Shown here: in pieces, positions 8,358-13,974 of the stretch
How positions within the stretch are numbered: the first letter of the stretch is position 1
Layout: every line of letters starts with the position of its first letter
Assembly (NCBI GenBank): GCA_029098205.1
Contig: JAQXNW010000030.1
Span: forward strand, 1 to 17,449
DNA from: Eubacteriales bacterium
GTDB lineage: Bacteria; Bacillota; Clostridia; Peptostreptococcales; Anaerovoracaceae
Reading direction: 5' to 3'
Length of the DNA stretch: 17,449 nucleotides
Notes under the pieces: generated by a model
Seen by the model: only the letters and a program-made list of their open reading frames with translations
What the model was told of the DNA's origin: nothing
The model's database searches: none
Translations under genes and position numbers: made by a program

Positions 8358-8601
8358 AAAGGATAATTCTATCTTCCGCGGTACCACTCAAATTGCATTT
8401 CAGTATTCCGAAACGCCTCTCTCAGGATCCATCAATCCCTTCTGCACTTACGCTGCATTTCTCGGGAAACCCTACCCGCGCTCAGCGCGCTCGAATTTCC
8501 GGCTCGGAAGCCATAGGATGCGATCCGTCCCCGTCAAGGCTCTCAGCAAATACCCTGTTCTCTCATACGCTTTCGAAAGGATCCCTCTTCGTCATCGCTT
8601 T
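8321..8601 (-). promoter_or_regulatory. T-box leader (tRNA-Met-sensing riboswitch) controlling metA-metY
   Basis: The minus strand has the T-box sequence GTGGTACCGCGG at 8387-8376, a 5' Stem I element GATGACGAAGAGG starting near 8595, and an apical GCTGAGAG. Antiterminator and terminator are mutually exclusive: TTTGAG (8392-8387) can pair with CTCAAA (8354-8349), which is also part of the terminator stem. For the specifier, AAGC (8600-8597) pairs with GCTT (8511-8508), and GGAT (8584-8581) pairs with ATCC (8519-8516). This leaves TATG (8515-8512) in the internal loop on the 3' side, so the codon is ATG, for Met. T-boxes read through when the uncharged matching tRNA binds, so metA-metY should be induced by methionine starvation. 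The specifier fold is by hand and less sure than the T-box itself. Confidence 0.93.
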
Positions 8602-8608
8602 GAATAAA

Positions 8609-8637
8609 ATTATATGCAGTGAAAATCGGCATGTCAA
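8609..8637 (-). promoter_or_regulatory. Consensus sigma-A promoter of the metA-metY operon
   Basis: On the minus strand TTGACA (8637-8632), exactly 17 bases and TATAAT (8614-8609) form a perfect consensus promoter. The predicted start near 8601 coincides with the 5' end of Stem I of the T-box. A full-strength promoter fits control by attenuation rather than at initiation. Confidence 0.9.
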
Positions 8638-8713
8638 GATATTTCAGGGTGCAGAAACGAATTTAAAGAGGTATTAAAAACCTGTTAGAATAGTTGGAAT
8701 ATAGATATGTTCG

Positions 8714-8735
8714 TATATCGTCTATGTACGATATA
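8714..8735. repeat. Inverted repeat upstream of the met promoter
   Basis: TATATCG (8714-8720) and CGATATA (8729-8735) are perfect 7-bp arms around 8 bases, about 80 bases upstream of the met -35 and just past the terminator of the next gene. It could be a regulator site or chance; no other gene is seen in 8638-8853. Confidence 0.35.
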
Positions 8736-8753
8736 AAAGCGTTTTGAAGTGTC

Positions 8754-8794
8754 AAACGGGACGGCCGGAAAATGGAATTCCAGCCGCCCCGTTT
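8754..8794 (-). terminator. Probable terminator of the downstream PLP enzyme gene
   Basis: AAACGGG (8754-8760) pairs with CCCGTTT (8788-8794), and CGGC (8762-8765) with GCCG (8783-8786), giving an 11-bp stem with one mismatch about 60 bases past the stop at 8854. The minus-strand tail has only short T runs, so the U-tract is weak. Confidence 0.5.
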
Positions 8795-8853
8795 ATAGAA
8801 AACCGCAGTTTTTACAAAAACTTTATGAAGGATCTAACAAAGAATCCGCCGGA

Positions 8854-10053
8854 TCAGTCGAATACTTTCAGCGCTTCCGTGAAGTCTGCGATCAGGTCTT
8901 CCGCCTTCTCGATGCCGACGGAGATCCGGATCATGCCCGGCGTGATGCCGACGGCCCGGCGCTCCGCATCCGGCATGTGGCTGTGGCTCGATGTGCATGG
9001 ATGCTGCAGCGAGGTGCGGACGCCGCCGAGTGACGGAACGTAATGCGCGAAGTGGAGTTTCTTCAGGAATACGTCGATTTTATCCTCATCCTCCGGAAGA
9101 ATGATGCTGAGCATCGCGCTCATCTTCTCATCGGATTCAAACATTCTCTCAGCGAGCTCATGCTGCGGGAAGCTCTTTACGGAAGGATGAAGAACTTTCT
9201 CTACATGCGGATTCTGCTCCAGCGCCTTTGCGAGCTTTGCCGCGTTCTCCATCTGACGGGGGACGCGGAGTTCCAGCGTATGAAGTCCGCGGAGAACCAG
9301 CCATGCGGTGAACGGATCTCCCGGTGTGCCCATATACATGCTGACAACATGAATTTTGTCGATGATTTCCTTTGTCGATGTGACGGAACCGGAGACAGCG
9401 TCGCTGTGTCCGTTCATGAATTTCGTCAGGCTGTTGATGACAATATCCGCGCCGAGTTCCAGAGGACGGATTGCGAGCGGAGTCGTGAAGGTATTGTCGA
9501 CAATCAGCATCGCGCCGGCTTCGTGCGCCATTTTTGCATACGTTTCGATATCCGCGAGGTTCATGTTCGGATTCGCGATGACTTCTGTATAGAGCATCTT
9601 GGTATTCGGACGGATTTCCTTCGAGACTTCGTCCGGATTGTCAAAGCTGACGCAGGAGGTTTCAACGCCGAATTCCGAAAGAAGCTTCTGGAAAATGTCG
9701 AGCGTCTCGCCATAGCAGCAGTTCGAGTAGATGACATGGTCTCCCGGACGGAGGAATGTAAGAAGCGTGCTTGAGATTGCGCCCATGCCGGAGGAGCAGA
9801 TTTCGGTCGCCTCTCCGCCTTCCAGGAAGGAAACCGCTTGTGCGAGAACCGTGCGGTTCGGATTGCAGGTGCGAATGTAGGTGAAATCCTTACCTTCTTC
9901 CATGCCGGCGTAGCCTGCCTGCGCTTCGCGAAGACCGTGCCATGTGAACGCGGTCGTCTGGAAAATCGGGAAGGATTCCGGAGCCAGATCCATACCGTCG
10001 ATTTTCGTTCCCTGAAGAAGAAGCTCGGATTCTTTCGAGAATTTGCTTTCCAT
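8854..10053 (-). CDS. PLP-dependent Cys/Met-metabolism enzyme (cystathionine gamma-synthase / methionine gamma-lyase-like)
   Basis: This is a second fold-type I transsulfuration enzyme, 399 residues, distinct from MetY. Visible residues are Y59 and R61 (YIRTCNPN), SSGMGAIS (88-95), Y114 in CCYGET, the cofactor aspartate D186 in VDNTFTTP, K211 in SLTKFMNGH as PLP lysine, and SLGGVRTSLQHP near the C-terminus. Numbering matches Pseudomonas putida methionine gamma-lyase, but its Cys116 is Glu here, so a classical lyase is doubtful. Cystathionine gamma-synthase or a cystathionine/homocysteine lyase role remains open. The start is the ATG at 10053, with GGAGG 7 bases upstream; an in-frame ATG at 10128 has no such site. 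It precedes the metA promoter in the same direction but is outside the T-box unit, so it is probably regulated separately. Confidence 0.88.
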   Translation of the reverse strand: MESKFSKESELLLQGTKIDGMDLAPESFPIFQTTAFTWHGLREAQAGYAGMEEGKDFTYIRTCNPNRTVLAQAVSFLEGGEATEICSSGMGAISSTLLTFLRPGDHVIYSNCCYGETLDIFQKLLSEFGVETSCVSFDNPDEVSKEIRPNTKMLYTEVIANPNMNLADIETYAKMAHEAGAMLIVDNTFTTPLAIRPLELGADIVINSLTKFMNGHSDAVSGSVTSTKEIIDKIHVVSMYMGTPGDPFTAWLVLRGLHTLELRVPRQMENAAKLAKALEQNPHVEKVLHPSVKSFPQHELAERMFESDEKMSAMLSIILPEDEDKIDVFLKKLHFAHYVPSLGGVRTSLQHPCTSSHSHMPDAERRAVGITPGMIRISVGIEKAEDLIADFTEALKVFD

Positions 10054-10099
10054 GTAAAAACCTCCTTGTATAAATAGCGTTTTCGATGAATACACTTGC

Positions 10100-10128
10100 A
10101 TATTAATATTTATCCAGTAAAAGAACAA
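10100..10128 (-). promoter_or_regulatory. Possible promoter of the PLP enzyme gene
   Basis: On the minus strand TTGTTC (10128-10123), 17 bases and TAATAT (10105-10100) give a moderate sigma-A match about 50 bases before the start codon at 10053. No T-box or SAM riboswitch element is visible in this short leader. Confidence 0.35.
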
Positions 10129-10223
10129 GACCGGATATCTAAAGAGTCTGTGTTTTTTGGGCCGTGGCTGGCGGTTCGATGGGATTCGAAGTTCCGAAGA
10201 TTACCTTCCGTATCTGAAGGAGC

Positions 10224-11141
10224 TTACTCCCCGGATTCCTTTTTCATTTCGGGACTTTGAATAATAAGTACAAGAGGCAAAAGTACCGCTACGGCAAGAA
10301 GAGCATTGAAGAGGTTGATCTCCCCGATCGGCGTGTCGTATGCGAAATGGTCTGCCATGACCAAAGCGATCAGCCCGAATCCCTTCAGCCGTTTTCTCTT
10401 GTCTCCCTTGGCTGTGACGATGAGGTAAAGACCTGCGGCCGTAACTGCCGCGTAAGACCAGTGGGAGCCCAAAGATCCGGAAACTCTTTCCAGTGCGGCC
10501 GGGAACGCATCATTCAGATGCATAAATCCGGCGGTCGTAATATCGGAGATATCTTCTTCGATCTGAAATCCGATGCCGACGCTCATGCCGATGCTGATGT
10601 AATTTTTCAGCGATCTTTGTTCCAGCACATACAGGATCAGCGCGGTGGTTCCAAGCTTCAGAAGCTCTTCGACAATTCCCACTTCCACGGATCCCATCCA
10701 GTCATCGGAGTAGCTGTGCCCAAGCCAGTGAGACATCATGTGTGTGAAATCGTCGTTCAGCCAGCCCGCGAACGGCGTGGGAATAAATGCTCCGCAGAAC
10801 GCGGCCAGCAGGAGGCCGATCCTCCGGAGTTTGTACCTGCGGCAAAGCCATCTCATAAAAATGACAAATGGCACGATATACGCAAGGAGCAGAAGGCAGG
10901 CACTGTAAACTTCCAGATACTGGCCCGCTGCGGATTTGTCCCGACCCAGATAATCTCCCTGATTGTTCAATATCCCTAAAGCCAGGAGCAGGATGAGGGC
11001 AAAGAGCGCCGCTGTTTTGCGCCTTCTGGTTTTCTTTTGATACGGATCCAAGTCTGTATTCGGGGGCAAAGCCGTGTCCGGGGCGGCGTTCAGGCAGCTC
11101 CGAGCGTTTCCCTCAGAATTTATGTCATTCCTTTCTTTCAT
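10224..11141 (-). CDS. PrsW-family intramembrane protease
   Basis: PrsW proteins are polytopic membrane proteases; in Bacillus subtilis PrsW cleaves the anti-sigma factor RsiW. Numbered from the ATG at 11141 (305 residues), the three family motifs are seen: EExxK as EELLK (158-162), FxxxE as FQIEE (192-196) and HxxxD as HFAYD (265-269), along with H227. A hydrophilic N-terminus of about 40 residues precedes roughly seven to eight hydrophobic segments, and the C-terminus ends in the charged tail EMKKESGE. I prefer 11141 because AGAGG lies 11 bases upstream; the further in-frame ATG at 11213 has no ribosome binding site. No sigma or anti-sigma gene is nearby, so the substrate is unknown. It shares strand with the PLP gene, but a link is not evident. 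Confidence 0.85.
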   Translation of the reverse strand: MKERNDINSEGNARSCLNAAPDTALPPNTDLDPYQKKTRRRKTAALFALILLLALGILNNQGDYLGRDKSAAGQYLEVYSACLLLLAYIVPFVIFMRWLCRRYKLRRIGLLLAAFCGAFIPTPFAGWLNDDFTHMMSHWLGHSYSDDWMGSVEVGIVEELLKLGTTALILYVLEQRSLKNYISIGMSVGIGFQIEEDISDITTAGFMHLNDAFPAALERVSGSLGSHWSYAAVTAAGLYLIVTAKGDKRKRLKGFGLIALVMADHFAYDTPIGEINLFNALLAVAVLLPLVLIIQSPEMKKESGE

Positions 11142-11255
11142 GATAACAATCGCCTCTTTCTTATCATTTTTTTTGAAAGTGCGAACTAATAATAACACCG
11201 ACATGATTAACATGAAATGAAGGAAACGGTTGTTTTTTGAAAAGTACAGATAAGA

Positions 11256-11417
11256 TTATAAAATTGACAGGATAAAGAAAAAGGTGATACAGGAACTTTT
11301 CCTGCGCTGCTCTTTCTGTAACTCCTTGTACCAATTTTCAATTGCTAGCAGTCTTGGATGCATTCTTTTTACGTAGAGGATGGCACTAATATGATCGACT
11401 GAATCATGGCTGTAATG
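11256..11417 (-). other. AT-rich stretch left of the IS with a short open frame, possible gene remnant
   Basis: An open frame on the minus strand enters from the IS left end and runs about 53 codons to a stop at 11256 (containing ISAILYVKRMHPRLLAIENW). It reads more like protein than random DNA, but has no start or ribosome binding site of its own and I do not recognise it. It could be the tail of a gene broken by the insertion, though no matching front part is seen on the right side of the IS. The rest of 11142-11417 shows no gene. Confidence 0.2.
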
Positions 11418-11436
11418 TGATAAGACATATGTTACA
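11418..11436 (+). repeat. Left terminal inverted repeat of the IS
   Basis: TGATAAGACATATGTTACA matches the reverse complement of 12429-12447 (TGTCAAGACATATGTTACA) at 17 of 19 positions, with a perfect 15-bp core. Confidence 0.85.
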
Positions 11437-11450
11437 AAATTAAAGAAAAA

Positions 11451-11514
11451 GAGAGATACTCTGATACAATTGTTTTCGACTAAAAAAGCAGGTATCAAAA
11501 AAGGAGTATCTCTC
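11451..11514 (+). promoter_or_regulatory. Hairpin occluding the transposase ribosome binding site
   Basis: GAGAGATACTC (11451-11461) is the perfect 11-bp complement of GAGTATCTCTC (11504-11514), which directly abuts the start ATG at 11515 and includes the end of the AAGGAG site (11501-11506). A second inner stem, TGATAC (11462-11467) with GTATCA (11492-11497), extends it. Transcripts that enter from outside the IS would carry the whole structure and should be poorly translated. Confidence 0.65.
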
Positions 11515-12452
11515 ATGAAAAGTATAACTGGAGAAATGCGATACCGCCAGTGTTTATGCGAATATGCTTTAAAACATGGCGTAACGAAGGCTGCAAGGCG
11601 GTATCATACATATCGCCAGTTTGTTTACAGGCAGCTGAAGAAGTATGATGGGACGGTACGCAGCCTTGCCTTGCATTCCAGAAGACCCAAGACAGCCCAA
11701 CCGCGCATACGGATGAAGAACTTCGTTTAATCCGACGCATGCTCAAGCGGAACGGCGTTTACGGGCTTGCTGAAGTATATGTCAGATGCAAGGCAAAAGG
11801 CTATGCAAGAAGTTTCGAAAGCATGTGCCGGCAGATACGAAGCCGCGGGTACAGGAAGCCTGTAATTCATAGAAAAAGCTACACAAACTATGACCGCATG
11901 GACGGAAAGTATCCCGGCGAGAAGGTGCAGGCAGACATAAAATACGTACCACAGGAATGCGTAAGATTTCCCGCGTATGGAGATCGATTCTACCAGATTA
12001 CTGCAATTGACGAGTACAGTCGAAAACGGGTTCTTGAGATAGTGAAAGAGAAAAGTACATTTGAGACAACGAAGTTCATAAAAAGGCTTGCACAGCGAAT
12101 GGGCTTTAAGATCAGGACAATTCAGGTGGATAACGGTGCAGAATTTGTAAACGACGACAGGACGTGTAAAGAGAGCGCGTTTGAAAAGGCAGTCGCGGTA
12201 CTTGGCATGCAGCTGAGGCGTACCCGGCCTTATTCCCCTTGGCAGAATGGAAAGGTTGAAAGAAGTCACAGGGAGGATGGGAAAATCCTTTATGGACGTA
12301 AGACCTTTACAAGTGAAAAAGAGCTCCGGAAGCAAGTCCGTAAACACGAAGCAAGATACAACAAGACGGCAAAGACTGTATTAAACTTCAAGAGCCCCAA
12401 TCAGGTTGTAGAAGAGTATTTCTTAAAGTGTAACATATGTCTTGACAGTTAA
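11515..12452 (+). CDS. IS transposase (HTH + DDE integrase core), split by a -1 frame change
   Basis: The first frame starts at the ATG at 11515 (AAGGAG 8 bases upstream) and encodes a helix-turn-helix segment (ALKHGVTKAARRYHTYRQFVYRQL), then stops at 11728-11730. The second frame, one base back, carries TAHTDEELRLIRRM from about 11700 and runs to a stop at 12450-12452. Joining them near CCCAAG (11686-11691) gives about 312 residues in normal family order. The catalytic triad, numbered from the second-frame ATG at 11739, is D66 (VQADIKYV), D131 (QVDNGAEF) and E174 (NGKVERSH). No canonical slippery heptamer is seen, so a one-base deletion (a lost C in CCCC would suffice) is as likely as programmed frameshifting. 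It may therefore be inactive. Confidence 0.8.
12429..12447 (-). repeat. Right terminal inverted repeat of the IS
   Basis: TGTAACATATGTCTTGACA is the partner of 11418-11436. It lies inside the final codons of the transposase (CNICLDS then stop). Confidence 0.85.
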
Positions 12453-12611
12453 GACTGGAAATCCCCGCACGCTTCCCTGCCCTCTTGACAAAGCCGTCCG
12501 CCTGTGGTTTTGTAGAAACAACGCGGCGCACCGCGAAACCATGCTGCCCGACGGGCCGTTTCTTCGAAAAGAGACGCGGCGTCCGGCGGCGGAGAAATCA
12601 AGGAGAAAATC

Positions 12612-13343
12612 ATGCCAGGACTTGGAACCATCGTCAATATGGCAGCAATTGCCGGAGGCGGCCTGATCGGACGCTTTTTCGGCGGTATCCTGTCGGATCA
12701 TATGCAGAAATCACTTCTGACAGCCTGCGGCGTCGTTACGTCGGTGATGGCGCTCGGCACGATGATGTCGAAGATGCTTGTCTCTGACGGAAGCGGCGGA
12801 TTTGAGACGCAGGGAGTCATGATGATGATCGCTTCAATCTTGATCGGCATGCTGATCGGAGAGCTGCTCCATATCGAAAGCGGCATCGAACACTTTGGCG
12901 AGTGGCTGAAAAATAAGACGGGAAACGAAAAAGACGCCGCGTTCGTGAACGCGTTCGTCACGGCGTCACTTACTGTCTGCATCGGCGCGATGGCGGTTAT
13001 CGGATCGATCGAGGACGGCATCCGGGGCGACCACTCGATTCTGTTTACAAAAGCGGTCATCGACTGCGTCATCATTCTTGCGATGGCGGCGTCCATGGGA
13101 ACCGGCGCTATTTTCGCGGCCGTTCCCGTCGGTATCTTTCAGGGCGTTATCACGGTTCTGGCGCAGTTTCTTGCGCCTGTGCTGAATGATCAGGCGATGG
13201 ACAATCTGTCGCTGGTTGGCGCGGTCATGATCCTGTGCGTCGGGATCAATATCCTTTGGCCCCGGAAGATTGTGGTCGCGAACATGCTTCCTGCGCTTGC
13301 CGTCGCGGTGATTTGGGCCTATCTGCCGTTCGCCGCGGGCTGA
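12612..13343 (+). CDS. DUF554 family integral membrane protein
   Basis: This 243-residue protein matches the DUF554 (YdfK/YqgA-like) family, whose function is not established; a transport role has been suggested. It has about seven hydrophobic segments and family-like stretches: PGLGTIVNMAAIAGGGLIG at the N-terminus, ILIGMLIGELLHIESGIE near 76-93, and NAFVTASLTVCIGAMAVIGSI near 115-135. The start ATG at 12612 has AAGGAG 6 bases upstream. It begins 160 bases after the IS. A TTGACA at 12485-12490 is present upstream but lacks a good -10. The last codons and the stop lie inside the first unit of a degenerate tandem repeat (13323-13442), so its C-terminus may have been altered. Transcription probably ends at 13523-13580. 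Confidence 0.88.
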   Translation: MPGLGTIVNMAAIAGGGLIGRFFGGILSDHMQKSLLTACGVVTSVMALGTMMSKMLVSDGSGGFETQGVMMMIASILIGMLIGELLHIESGIEHFGEWLKNKTGNEKDAAFVNAFVTASLTVCIGAMAVIGSIEDGIRGDHSILFTKAVIDCVIILAMAASMGTGAIFAAVPVGIFQGVITVLAQFLAPVLNDQAMDNLSLVGAVMILCVGINILWPRKIVVANMLPALAVAVIWAYLPFAAG

Positions 13344-13442
13344 AGGCGGAGATCCGAACCGTACTGCCCGTTTGCCGCGGGTAATGGAAGAAATCTGAAC
13401 CGCACTGCCCTCTGCGGGATAACAGCGGAAAACTGAGCCGCT
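13323..13442 (+). repeat. Three degenerate tandem copies of a 41-bp unit at the end of the DUF554 gene
   Basis: Units at 13323-13363, 13364-13404 and 13405-13442 (41, 41 and 38 bases) all begin CTGCC, contain a GCGGG core and end in a GAACCG or GAGCCG motif followed by two bases. The first unit includes the last DUF554 codons (LPFAAG and stop). The rest of 13443-13522 shows nothing recognisable. Confidence 0.6.
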
Positions 13443-13522
13443 CCGTGCGATGTACCCTCCTCATTGGCTGTTCTGTAGAGAGAGCCCTGCCCATCCGCCC
13501 CCGCTTCTATTTAAAATAAAAA

Positions 13523-13580
13523 ACCGCATTTTCTGCTGTCTTCATGGATAAAGACAACGGAAAACGCGGTCTGTTTTTTT
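13523..13580. terminator. Bidirectional intrinsic terminator
   Basis: ACCGCATTTTC (13523-13533) pairs with GAAAACGCGGT (13560-13570) with one mismatch, and an inner GTCTT/AAGAC stem extends the hairpin. On the plus strand it is followed by CTGTTTTTTT (13571-13580). On the minus strand it is followed by a T-rich tail (TTTTATTTTAAAT). It can serve DUF554 on one side and the lipoprotein remnant on the other. Confidence 0.85.
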
Positions 13581-13615
13581 ATATTAAGATCGGTTATAAA
13601 GTCATAAGTTATAAA

Positions 13616-13807
13616 TCAGCAAGAGTCTGCTTTGCCCGATCCGGAGAAATAGACGACGAGTGCTTTATGGCTTTTGCTTCCGGACGAATTTGACGAAGTT
13701 TTTCCGCTTGTGCTCGTGCTCGACTTTGTACTGGAACCCGCACCGCATCCGGCAAGAAGAACCGCTGCCAGAACCAGCGCAATCAGAATCCTGCTTGTTT
13801 TTTTCAT
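13616..13807 (-). pseudogene. Truncated flavodoxin-like lipoprotein (signal peptide plus first beta strand only)
   Basis: The 63-residue product starts at the ATG at 13807 with AAAGGATGG upstream. It has a typical lipoprotein signal peptide with lipobox LAGC (cysteine at residue 21), then a Ser/Thr/Gly-rich linker, then HKALVVYFSGSGK, which is the first beta strand and FMN-phosphate loop of flavodoxins. It stops four residues later (ADSC, stop). Flavodoxin domains need about 140 further residues, so the gene has lost nearly all of its domain. A terminator lies 36 bases beyond the stop, as expected for a deletion that joined the gene front to its original end. An intact tiny lipoprotein is possible but less likely. 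Confidence 0.7.
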
Positions 13808-13906
13808 GTTTCCATCCTTTCTGCTTCCATTCGGCGGCCGCGGCGTCTTCCTTCGATGCCTTTTAAGACCGCAGCATTTCCTGTCCGGAATTCTTAAGAT
13901 TGTGTT

Positions 13907-13936
13907 ATTATAGATACACAATGGCAGAATTTTGAA
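13907..13936 (-). promoter_or_regulatory. Possible promoter of the lipoprotein remnant
   Basis: On the minus strand TTCAAA (13936-13931), 18 bases and a consensus TATAAT (13912-13907) lie about 100 bases before the start codon. The -35 is a partial match. Confidence 0.35.
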
Positions 13937-13974
13937 TCGGCCGGATCGGGCCGCGAAGAATACGAATATAATAT

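Larger units (their letters stand above)
11418..12450 (+). mobile_element. Insertion sequence with DDE transposase, about 1.03 kb
   Basis: The element is bounded by imperfect inverted repeats (11418-11436 and 12429-12447) that share an identical 15-bp core, AAGACATATGTTACA. Between them lies one transposase gene in two frames. The exact right end is uncertain by a few bases because the transposase stop codon (12450-12452) lies just beyond the repeat. I see no convincing target-site duplication (left flank ends TGTAATG, right flank begins GTTAAGA). The integrase-core transposase with an N-terminal helix-turn-helix resembles IS481- and IS3-type elements; family placement needs a database. Confidence 0.85.

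Noticed and set aside
9043..9774. Plus-strand open frame antisense to the second PLP enzyme
   Set aside because: Antisense shadow of a conserved gene; no start signal and no family resemblance.
10054..10128. Upstream ATG at 10128 as start of the PLP enzyme
   Set aside because: The added 25 residues are not family-like and lie over the likely promoter, whereas GGAGG is placed correctly for the ATG at 10053.
12485..12513. TTGACA at 12485 as the DUF554 promoter
   Set aside because: The hexamer 17 bases downstream is TTTTGT, a poor -10, and no better spacing is seen; left uncalled.
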